NCBI GenBank assembly: GCA_946965045.2
Contig: OX337236.1
Coordinates: 1,612,001-1,676,000, forward strand
Length of the DNA: 64,000 nucleotides
Reading direction: 5' to 3'
From: Epithemia pelagica
Taxonomy: Eukaryota; Bacillariophyta; Bacillariophyceae; Surirellales; Surirellaceae
Positions 20,201 to 27,871 of the stretch are shown in pieces; the stretch's first letter is position 1, and each line of letters starts with the position of its first letter. The translations under genes and the position numbers were made by a program. Under the pieces are notes generated by a model. It was given only the letters and a program-made list of their open reading frames with translations. It made no database searches and had not been told where the DNA came from.

Positions 20201-21004
20201 GGCTAAGACATCAAATTCCCCCGCTAAGATAACACGACCTTGACGCCGGGCCTTGCCTGCCCAGAAACAGAGACCTTGAATGTTCAACACGACACCCGTC
20301 GGAATGCTGATCGGAGGATTCCGTTTCTCCAAGCGCGATGCCAATTGGGAAACGTCATCCGGTCCCATCCTTCCGAACGCGTGCATCGTGTTGAGACGCT
20401 CGGTGACTTCAAGGGCGTAAATCTCATGAGGACTTGCGCCACATACGGCGAGTGCCATCCCTACAGCAGTATGGGGTACACCCCCAACTGGTGGTCCTCC
20501 GCCACCACCACCGCCACCTCCTGGCGCTCCTGGTGCTCCCCCTGGCGCTCCGCCATGGCCTCCGCCACCTGCGGCACCGGCACCACCACCGGCGCCTCCG
20601 CCAGCGCCTCCTCCGGCGCCTCCACCAGCGCCTCCTCCGGCGCCTCCTCCAGCGCCTCCTCTGGCGCCTCCACCGGCACCTCCTCCAGCGCCTCCTCCGG
20701 CACTACCACTCGTGCCTCCTGCGGTGCCCCCTGCACCTCCGACAGCGCCTCCAGCGCCCATGTATGCGGTGCCCCCAGCACCTCCGACAGTCCCGCCATG
20801 GGACCCATGTCCAGCGTGACCGCTGGTTCCTGCTCCTCCTCCACTGGCGCCATCGCCAGGTTTTCCAGGACCGCTCATACGAGCAGCCGTCCCATTGGTC
20901 GTAAAACCGTTGGGCGCGGCGTTCTTCGGGGTTCCGCATTCCTTCGGATTCCCCTTCGCAGTGTTCGCACCGTTCTTCGTCGTAGAGCGTGTCGTCGTCG
21001 TCAT
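17123..21004 (-). CDS. Copia Gag-protease-integrase polyprotein
   Basis: ATG 21002-21004 lies about 40 bp inside the 5' LTR; the frame runs 1293 codons. Residues of about 50-175 are a Gly/Ala low-complexity domain (repeats of AGGG), unusual for Gag. A conventional Gag core follows (ENWEEWSLEFPTYLSNVIG...), then an Arg-Gly rich segment (GRGGRGGRGRGNGGRGN) in the place where a CCHC zinc knuckle is usual; I see no CCHC. The aspartic protease site is ADTCCAG. Integrase motifs include the LTADLAGEQTG region and KGTSKQNHKAEREIG. The frame ends at FPGGNHP, 89 bp inside the next frame; the natural continuation (EYTANVVAENIFA) is in the other frame. Confidence 0.9.
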   Translation of the reverse strand: MTTTTRSTTKNGANTAKGNPKECGTPKNAAPNGFTTNGTAARMSGPGKPGDGASGGGAGTSGHAGHGSHGGTVGGAGGTAYMGAGGAVGGAGGTAGGTSGSAGGGAGGGAGGGARGGAGGGAGGGAGGGAGGGAGGGAGGGAGAAGGGGHGGAPGGAPGAPGGGGGGGGGPPVGGVPHTAVGMALAVCGASPHEIYALEVTERLNTMHAFGRMGPDDVSQLASRLEKRNPPISIPTGVVLNIQGLCFWAGKARRQGRVILAGEFDVLALATSLDAMEIADANDTSPDIKPDVLKEENWEEWSLEFPTYLSNVIGKQKIAIDYVIRPDLPAGHVFATAREREVYSYPLQGAFYREDNRQVYRLLSDLVKDQQATWIQPYQASQDGRGAWLALVAHYDGGGQKEKRIIKAEAVIDNIFYNNERIFSFDAYSAKLLRAFRTLESTDNRRTASNQVKILLDNIKLSTPEFAVIKGHVRSNFRSDLQGAISYISTEVSELFPQAVLGGTRQNNRHRFVSEVDSRQASDSNNRPRQIQGLSHSNGVYTLYGVDVTDVYRRFTSHEMATLGVAGQRYVFDERACLRGQHSNGGEQGRGGRGGRGRGNGGRGNGGGRGGRGVGMVQTDDNRPVEANGENERGSNNGRRFGAGAYNNEEGREVSMVTCGPRRFVGKVEQSWLLSQDKAGGSDLRRNEMDTMADTCCAGDNWTLVETTGMECSVNDFAGNQVGTQHVPVATCATLIRDGKTGVEMILIGHQMLWFGSKLTKTLLNQNQIRHAGHVVRDDPTRQECEGFGIWADGAFIPFMNQGTTIFFESRAPSYQEIEKLPHVTLTRQEVWDPKRVDLSQPGASPYKEAHGVAVADIGHISSVLEPTGINRKLASVAQLETSRHSGVSAESLSRKWKIGLQTAQNTIRVTTQQGIRTAVAPITRRYRVDNLALHRNRLNTHLYTDTLFSKTLSLSGNKCAQVFTDGGFTMVYPLSTKAHAGQALADFIDQVGVPEKLTADLAGEQTGSNTMFQKLSRFHRIDMRWAEKGTSKQNHKAEREIGLLKQRWRQRMQDRKVPNRLWDFGLVYEAGLLSRVARGHDGRSGIERLTGETPDISEWIDFEFYDVVWYHTNQKADATEAQYQLGYWLGIAHRIGSDLCYWILTKSGKVVARTTVQHVTKEDQEKEEVEFRLIVAQRLDDRNFTDDGDAKPGYLEDVVVEEEEWRRQGLVPSDEEYGRMVQEEKPEADDLGNAYDEYVGAQIKMDIGGEQLIGTVVKRQKGLDGKPVGRKNKNPLFDTRTYEVKFPGGNHP

Positions 21005-21046
21005 CGTCCTTACCTTATCCGTCTTCAGTCGGTGGGTCTGATAAAC

Positions 21047-21207
21047 TCACTTATTTGCGTCGTGGCAAAAAGCAAGTTCCTTATTCAACAAAAGACTAAG
21101 CTTAACACTACGTTTTCCCTTTTAGTAAGGGTGTAAGGAATAATGACTGTTGGGCCTCATTTTTCCCCCATGACTCGTCAATCACGTGTCAATCCCGGAT
21201 GACCACC
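21047..21207 (-). repeat. Copia 5' LTR
   Basis: This is the right long terminal repeat. On the coding strand it is followed by GTTTATCAGACCCACCGACT, the position of a primer-binding site; no tRNA match was assigned. Confidence 0.92.
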
Positions 21208-21464
21208 AGAATGAAACAATAGACAGAGCTCGATGAGCTCTATCTGCTGATAATATTTGTTTTGAAAAAGATCAACACCCGGGGAGATGGGGTAATCCTG
21301 AGCAGGTCGCTACCTTACCAGTCAGATACTGACTGTGACCTATTGGAGTTACCGAACGCTTTTTCTGAATAAAGAACACTCTAGCGACAAAAGATGATAT
21401 ACTGACTGCTAGTACTATTAAAACCCACCACCACCCGGTTCATAACCGCTACATATTTGTACTG

Positions 21465-22403
21465 CTAGTCATCTTCCACTTCGATCTGAAACACTTTCGC
21501 CTCACCATTTTCAATCTTCATCTGAACCAGATTCACCACTGCTCCAAACCCCTTGTGATGCCCATCCAGATCTCCTTTGTATTTCTCCTTTAAGATATTG
21601 TAATGTTTCAGTAAATTGTTGACAGTTTCATGTCTCGCCCTGGCATCAGCCATCATCTTGTCTTGATAGTCATTTCTTCCAGTAGGTGTGACAAAGTAGC
21701 ATCCAGAATCGTTGTAACCACCATCAGCAATCACTTTCTCATTCGGTAGTAGCTCTTGAACAAGCCAGTCTCTGGCAATCCGTAGGTCTGGCCAAGCGCC
21801 ACAAGGGAATGCACCATTCCACCACACTATCCAGCCAGTTTTCAGGCAGATTCCCACCTCATACCTCACACCTGCTCCCTTAAACTTGTGCGAGTACCAT
21901 TTTGGATCAAAAGGTGACGGCTCCAAAATCCTGAAGTCAGTACCATCCAAACTAATGAAACAGACCTGTCCAGGTACACAACAATCAAACCTATTGTCCC
22001 ATACAATCTGTTATAAGAACAACAGCAATGGTCAGATATGAGGAGGACAACTTCATGGCAAATTCATGTAGGGCCATGTACTTACATAATGAAGACCACT
22101 ATACAACAAATCTACAAACACTTTGACCCACTTCCTGAAGGTCTTCCTCGTTGTTTTGCCAATTGAGACCATAACATCCTCTGTAGCATAGACTTTCAGA
22201 AAAGCCAGTGTCCACAACAAATGACGAGGCGATGCACCTTTGGGCAATGAACTGTCCAGTTCATCCCACACATGAACACAGAGCAAAGGAGACATTCCAA
22301 AGTAAGAGCAAAAAGCACGTGAGAAATCAAGTGAATGTGAGTGTCTTGCTCTACCAAGCATTGGCAGAGCCGAGTTAATGAATGTTCGTTGTGTCACCAA
22401 CAT
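21465..22403 (-). CDS. DDE transposase/nuclease of the PIF/Harbinger-like element (one intron)
   Basis: ATG 22401-22403. Exon 1 is 22086-22403, the intron is 22008-22085 (78 nt, GTAAGT...AACAG), and exon 2 is 21465-22007; 286 aa. Exon 1 encodes a helical region (FSRAFCSYFGMSPLLCVHVWDEL...). Exon 2 encodes the DDE core: ISLDGTDFRI (first Asp), VIADGGYND (second Asp) and ARHETVNNLL (Glu), matching the DDE_Tnp_4 type found in Harbinger and ISL2EU families. The triad is complete, so it may be active. The partner gene is on the other strand at 23159-24230. Confidence 0.85.
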
Positions 22404-22742
22404 GGTGGGAGAAAATCGCTTTGGAAAATTTATGTGTGCTCAGTTTGTGTCGCGATGCTGACCACACCTTCACTCTGATCTCGGTCTGTCTCTGTGTAGT
22501 ACTGTCAGTTCATTGGAACAGGTTTTTTGAAATTTCATCACGTTCATTTGATTGGCTGGTCAGTTGAGCAGTGAGACTAAACTTTGTACTGTTCTACATA
22601 TAGTGACTCATTCGAATTCGTGTCGGTCATTGGAACCGGCCTGGAACGGGGCAGAAATCGATTCAAAAATCGTTTTCATTCAAAAACTGGAATTTCTGAA
22701 GGGCCCTACCTCGCCAACATCCTATTCCTTTCTACATCTTAA

Positions 22743-22965
22743 GCGACCCACATATTGCCCTTATCTTGGGTTAACTGTGGGTCGCTTGATTATATAATTT
22801 GAACCACTAGAAAGTGTCCTGGGTCGGTTTTGAAAAAACGACCTGGCTCGAAAAAAACGACCCAGCTCGTTTTTTTAAAACCGACCCAGGACACCTTATA
22901 AGTGCCCAATTCATTTGGACAAACGACCCACGGTTGACCCAAGGCAAGGGCAATACGTGGGTCGC
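22743..22965. repeat. Long imperfect fold-back (palindrome) between the two transposon genes
   Basis: Outer arms 22743-22787 and 22921-22965 are inverted copies with several mismatches (GCGACCCACATATTGCCCTT versus GCGACCCACGTATTGCCCTT on the other strand). Inner arms 22814-22831 and 22877-22894 are an 18-bp perfect inverted repeat (GTGTCCTGGGTCGGTTTT). The centre has another CGACC/GGTCG symmetry. It lies in the divergent promoter region of the Harbinger-like element. It could be a nested MITE-like fold-back or a transposase-binding array. Confidence 0.85.
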
Positions 22966-23158
22966 ACTACTTTCAGAATTGGAGCCAAATTGGGCATGGC
23001 CTCCTCGATTGAAAAATGGAGTCCATGATGAAAACCGACCCAGTTTGGATTTTGGTGAACTGTTTTTAGGGTCATAATTAGTTTTCGTGCGAACAGACCA
23101 GTCTGGTTTTGCACTCCCTCGCGCTACAGTTTTAGGTACTAATAGTACCTATACTCCG

Positions 23159-24230
23159 ATGACCAGGTCTGGCCGCAACACTTTGGGCGAGGGTGCCCTG
23201 CTTTCGTGGGATTCAAAGTCGAAAGATGCCGAATTCCTTGACAAAATCGTGTCAGAAGGCTTGATCCTGGAGAGCGCCACACCCAAATCTGTGTGGTTGG
23301 AACATGTTGTTTTCCAAAAGTACAAATTGCAATCATTCAGGTCGGCCCTCAACAAAGCCAAAAAAAATATCAAGTCCACTTGAAGGATCAACATGAGAGA
23401 GAGACTGGTCATGAGTTGTTGGGTGGTGGTGAGACGGCCCCATCTATGGGTGGAAAGGTAAGGAACCCCAATGATGGAGATCTCAAACCAGCTCCTTCTT
23501 TGTTTGGGTCGTCCAAAGGACAAGGTAAGTGCCAGTGTACACTGTTTGTTTGATTGTTGAGTCACTGTCCTTACCTGTGGTGGTTTATTGTCTTTTATGA
23601 CCAGGTGTTGCTGCCAAGGTCGCTCCTGAGTCTGTTGTCAGTGATGATGCTATGGTGAAGAAAAGGGCGGCAGGATCCATGCCATTACAGGAGACACTAC
23701 AGGTACAACTACAACAAAAGAGGAAAAAGACAAATGAAGAAGACAGTGGTAATGACATGATGAGGAATTGGGAGCCTCCTCATGTCTTGACACAGTGGGT
23801 CGACGACAAGAAACAGCGTCATTTGGTGATTTTGGTGGTGTTGCCTACAGGTATTGCACATGAAGACACAACAAATTGCTTGATTGAAGTGGATCCAAGC
23901 CAGCTACAGGTACATGTGAAGGTAATTTGGCCTGACAACGCAACTCATATCCAGTATCTAACCCAACACATGCACAGAGAGTGGCATGTCGAGGAGAAAA
24001 ACCTACGAATGAAACTTGCTTTGGAAGACGCCATGAATCAGATGCGAAAAAGAGAAACAGACTTTGTCAGGTCAAAGTTTTCTCTGACTCTTCCTTTCAT
24101 GGTCCAAAGCAGGTTCGACTACAAATTTATGTGCAACACAACAAACGGATTCAGAGCGTTGTTGATTTCCTTACATGAGCCGGACGCCAAGTTTGAAGGC
24201 GGCATGAAACACAAGATGGTGCGTCTGTAA
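23159..24230 (+). pseudogene. Second gene of the Harbinger-like element, with a frameshift at an A8 run
   Basis: ATG 23159 opens MTRSGRNTLGEGALLSW... and continues through VFQKYKLQSFRSALNKAKK. At the A8 run 23360-23367 the natural continuation (KYQVHLKDQHERETGHELL) is in another frame, implying a one-base indel (mutation or assembly error). A GT-AG intron at 23525-23604 (80 nt; GTAAGT...ACCAG) then joins GSSKGQ to GVAAKVAPESVVSDDAMVKK in frame. The last exon encodes a basic stretch and a conserved-looking C-terminus (HLVILVVLPTGIAHEDTTNC...). No domain is named. PIF/Harbinger elements usually have a DNA-binding partner protein, and the F..Y....FR..LN motif could serve that role, which is inference. 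Confidence 0.6.
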
Positions 24231-24425
24231 ATAAATGTAGTATGATTTGGGGCGGTTGCAAAAACCGGGTGGTGGTGGGCCTAAATCTTTCTATTAGTTC
24301 TCTATTTGTCCATGTTCATAGTTTATGCTATAGTACATCGATTAAGCGTTCTGGTCGTGTTCCGCTTTGTAGTCAGACTTTGCCTGGCATGACAGCGAGC
24401 TGCTCAGGATTACCCCAGCTCCCGG

Positions 24426-25769
24426 TCGAGTTATTCAGGATTTTCTGGATTTCTGGATTCAGGCAAATATCTGGTCTACCTGACAATTTGGCACCGCGAT
24501 AGCCCGTACCAAAATGTTTTTACACGAGCTATCACGTGAATTGACACGTAACTTCTCACTATAACACTATTTAATCGGATTTCTTCCCTATTCATTGTCT
24601 TTCATGTCCTTCATGGCTTTCTCAATAGACAGGATCAAGTTCTTCTTGTTCATACTGCTGGTTCCCTCGGAGTCGAGATAGATGCCAGTCCTTCTGGACA
24701 AGACACAGCGAGAATAGGGTTTAGCATGATGTACACGATGTGTGCTGATAATGATACTGTTGGAGCTGAAGGTAGACATTGCATGTTGACAACAATGAAG
24801 TTGTTGGGTATACACTATGCATTCATGTTACCTTGATGGATGCTGACTTTGTCATTGTCACGTTTCTTGCTAGGAGTAGACTGCACCGAGACTGTGTGTG
24901 GGCAGGTAGCTGAGTTAGACTACCAATTTCCTTCATCCATTTGGCGACAAAAACACATTTTGAAGTGCCCAATCGACAGATCTCGTTCTGGGCTTTTGAA
25001 TGACACCTCAAATTCCAAAATTGGTTAAGTAGAAGTTAAGTTATAAATTGTCAAAGTTTTCTACGGTGGCATCGCGGTGACCCCAGAATTCCGCCCACCA
25101 AATTTAGTCAGGCTGCCAAATTAGTCAGGTTGCCTCTACACATGAACCGATTTGTTGTCTTCAAAAAATGGGATGACGTGGCGTTTCCCAAGAAATTTTC
25201 TCCCACGAGAATCGGTCGCGTTTCGTGTATCCCCCAGTTTGGGGGATCCTTCTCTACCCAGGCTACAATATAACTACGCGCCGCACTATCTTTCATCCTC
25301 CCCTTCCTCTAGGAGTATAGGAGCAGTAGCTTGTTACTCCTACAACTAAAACTAGGAGGAGATGCAACATGAACGAAGAGAATGGACTCGAATGGACTCA
25401 CAGCGTCTTCTGGTGCGCTAGAGAGGAATGGTCAAAACTAGTTTGGTCGAAAAGTTCGCTTATGACCGCACGATGACGACGGTTGGCTGATTGCCGAAAT
25501 CATTTCGCTGGATTAACCTGTCCAGATGATCTTTGAAGTCGTCAATCAAAGAACTCGAACAATCGTGGTATACGTATTGAGATTTCCACAGTGGTCGAAG
25601 AAACGCACCACTGCGAGTCAGGCGCTAATACTAATCGCATTCGTAGCATTGTCGTGTACATTGTTCTCGTCTCCGTATCCACAAAAAATGAATGAGAAAG
25701 AACAACAAACAAAGTTGGCCGTCATCAGAGTCAAGTCCACCCGATGGGTTCTGTACCTCATTTGCGCCC
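24426..25769. other. Intergenic, possible gene relic
   Basis: No confident gene. On the minus strand two frames are protein-like: 24589-24690 (TGIYLDSEGTSSMNKKNLIL...) and 24830-25011 (KCVFVAKWMKEIGSLTQ...), with a GTAACA...GTCCAG interval between them, but the frames do not join cleanly. This may be a decayed two-exon gene. The stretch 25300-25770 holds nothing recognisable. Confidence 0.35.
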
Positions 25770-27308
25770 CTACATGGCATTTCCATGAACCCTTGCCTTC
25801 CATCGAAAGTAGTGTTCAGATTTCCTTCCATACATGATGGCGAGCTGCTTGTGTCGGTCAAATTGATGGACAACCGGGCTGAAACATTCAGAACAAGACC
25901 GTCTTTTGTTAGGAATTATTTTCGCGGCGGATCCTTTTTTTCATAAAGATTCTTACCTAACGGTCCCATCCCAATTCAATATTGTAGAATGTTGGTCATT
26001 GATAATTTTGCCATTGCCCCATTCGTTCAATTCTTTGTACCGTAACACAGCCAAGTTGTTTATAATGCCAGCTCCCTGATCAAAGACCACAACCGAATGT
26101 ATTTTGTCCGCGTTTTTTAGTTTGTTGCTGTAGTACAATCGAATGTGAAACCCTTGGTCGCTTCCCTTGAGAATGGTCCCCGTCTCGTCGGCTTCGGCTA
26201 CCATGGCCCTCAAGTACGTTTCCACTGCGATTGTTTCACCCATGGTAGAACCCGAACACAAAATGGGCTTGTCGCGAATGGAATTTGCAGTCTTTTCCCC
26301 ATAGGCAGCACTGATCCAACGATAATTAAACCTCAAGGACTTGATGATGCGAGAAGCATCCATATTCTCTCCAAACAAGTACAACACTCCAGATTTCCCA
26401 CTTGGATCCGTTTTTCGTGGAACGTCGGCAAAAGGATTGGTTTGAAAGACGGTATCACGGGAATCGACCAACATGATCCAACTGTCGGAACTATAGGCAT
26501 TGGCCATGACCCAATAGGTCTCGTATCGAATGTTTTGAAGAGTTCGCGGTTCTCGTGGATCATCAAGCAACTCTATATCTCCAGTTTCGGGATTGCGTCG
26601 CCCATAGAGCCCGTGCAACTTGCATTTGAGGATTCCTCCATTCGCGGAGGCGACTTGCTGGTCTCCACCCGTAAAACAAACCTGACGTGGAGTATAGACG
26701 ACAACACCACGGCCATTTGCGTAGTAACTTAAATATTCATAGACCTGAGCATTTTTCAAATCACTTTCATTGACCGAGAGCACAATATCACCGTCATATC
26801 CAGTTTGAACTAGAGATTCAATAAACCGTGCATAAACATCCACATTGTATTGAGCCGCCAAAAGTAGGACAGCATCCTTCTCGGGTCGATGCTGTCCCAA
26901 AGCGGGCTTCAATGTCACGACAATATCGTCATTCCAGGATTTCTTGGCCTTGTCCGTGGGTTTCGGAAATGATGAAGGACCAACTACTTCGATTTCGGGG
27001 GAACGAGCAAATTCTTGTAAGTGTTCGGGTATTACTTTGTCCACGTACGGGTCAGTTTTTCTTGTAGATCTGTTGTTGGACTCCTCTAAGCGACGATGTG
27101 GCGGTGGCTTTTGCAGCCCATCGATAGTTGCCTCTTTATCTGAAACGATTATAGAATCCACTGCGGTGAGCCCATCGTTTGTGTCAGTGCTCCCTTGATT
27201 CAACACTGCAGGTACGACAAGGATCCAACCGATCGATAGCGCCGCTATTAAACGAATTACCACGGTCACCGAGCCTCTATGAGAACCCAGTGTCATATTC
27301 GACCTCAT
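25770..27308 (-). CDS. Putative type II membrane glycosyltransferase (paralogue of 625-2346), one intron
   Basis: ATG 27306-27308. Exon 1 is 25957-27308, the intron is 25879-25956 (78 nt, GTAAGA...TTTCAG), and exon 2 is 25770-25878; 486 aa. The second exon is short and easily missed: it restores SPVVHQFDRHKQLAIM, matching SPVVHQWDRDKHLHSW of the paralogue, whereas the unspliced frame stops one codon past the donor. A membrane anchor (VTVVIRLIAALSIGWILVV) is near the N-terminus. The DxD-type site is MLVDSRDTVFQTNPF, followed by ILCSGSTMGE and LKGSDQGFH. The sugar donor and acceptor are unknown. Intron positions differ completely between the two paralogues. Confidence 0.8.
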
Positions 27309-27871
27309 GATAGCTGTCGAAAAGATAAAGGAGCAAGGATGAATATTTTAGGCGAGCCACTGTCGGACAATCACATGATGATCCTCGATAACAACATGTT
27401 CTGTGATTGTTATGATGGATCTGGACTGTGCCCTGCACCTGGCCCTTTATCTGCCCTGCCTTTGATGCAGTGCCTTTCTCTGCAATGGATAAAAAATACT
27501 TAATAAAAACTGAACTTGAACTTTTAATTTGACAGGGAGAAGATGAAGGGTCATTTTCCAGTATTTAGTGTAACTACACTAAACCGTAGGGAAACGTCAC
27601 GATGAAATGGTTGGGACGGATCAACAACTTCCTTCACCAAATCAATCAGCCCGTTTCCGACAAAGAACGCTTCGACCTTCGACCACCATCACAATTGGTT
27701 TATTTTTGGCTGGAGCCAGATTCGCAAGAACCAAAGACTCCAAACCAAGTCGCATGTAAGATTTGACGACGGATTGTCATTCGAATTAGAGGGACGGTAA
27801 ACTGATTCGCCTGAAAGGGTCACAATTACCTTTGTGCAGTTTTGGACATTGGCAAGACCTAGACAATCACC
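27309..27871. other. Divergent promoter region between glycosyltransferase and GC/PDE A
   Basis: This 563-bp region separates divergent genes and must hold both promoters. It contains a run of CCTGCCC-type repeats at 27430-27465 and no ORF that looks coding. No specific sites are claimed. Confidence 0.4.

Larger units (their letters stand above)
14718..21207 (-). mobile_element. Copia LTR retrotransposon (diatom type), recently inserted but damaged
   Basis: Direct repeats at 14718-14878 and 21047-21207 (161 bp, two differences by eye) bound an internal region coding on the minus strand for Gag, protease, integrase, reverse transcriptase and RNase H, in Copia order. The 5' LTR is the right one. 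A GAAT is found just outside both ends (GAATA left, GAATG right), a possible imperfect target-site duplication. LTR ends are not clean TG...CA, so the exact termini are uncertain by a few bases. The near-identity of LTRs indicates recent insertion, yet the pol frame has a frameshift and a stop, so this copy is probably not autonomous. Confidence 0.93.
21283..24422. mobile_element. PIF/Harbinger-like DNA transposon with two divergent genes
   Basis: The terminal inverted repeats are at 21283-21311 and 24394-24422 (29 bp, two mismatches; core TGGGGTAATCCTGAGCAG). The flanking triplet CGG occurs on both sides (21280-21282 and 24423-24425), a 3-bp target-site duplication as expected for PIF/Harbinger. 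Inside are a DDE transposase on the minus strand and a second gene on the plus strand, separated by a fold-back sequence. The element is about 3.14 kb. Boundary and duplication are seen directly; superfamily assignment rests on the DDE gene, the two-gene structure and the 3-bp duplication. Like the second element at 53756, its ends begin with GGAG. Confidence 0.85.

Noticed and set aside
24588-25011. Two-exon gene on the minus strand
   Set aside because: Fragments look protein-like, but the only plausible intron does not join them in the same frame and no homology is recognised.
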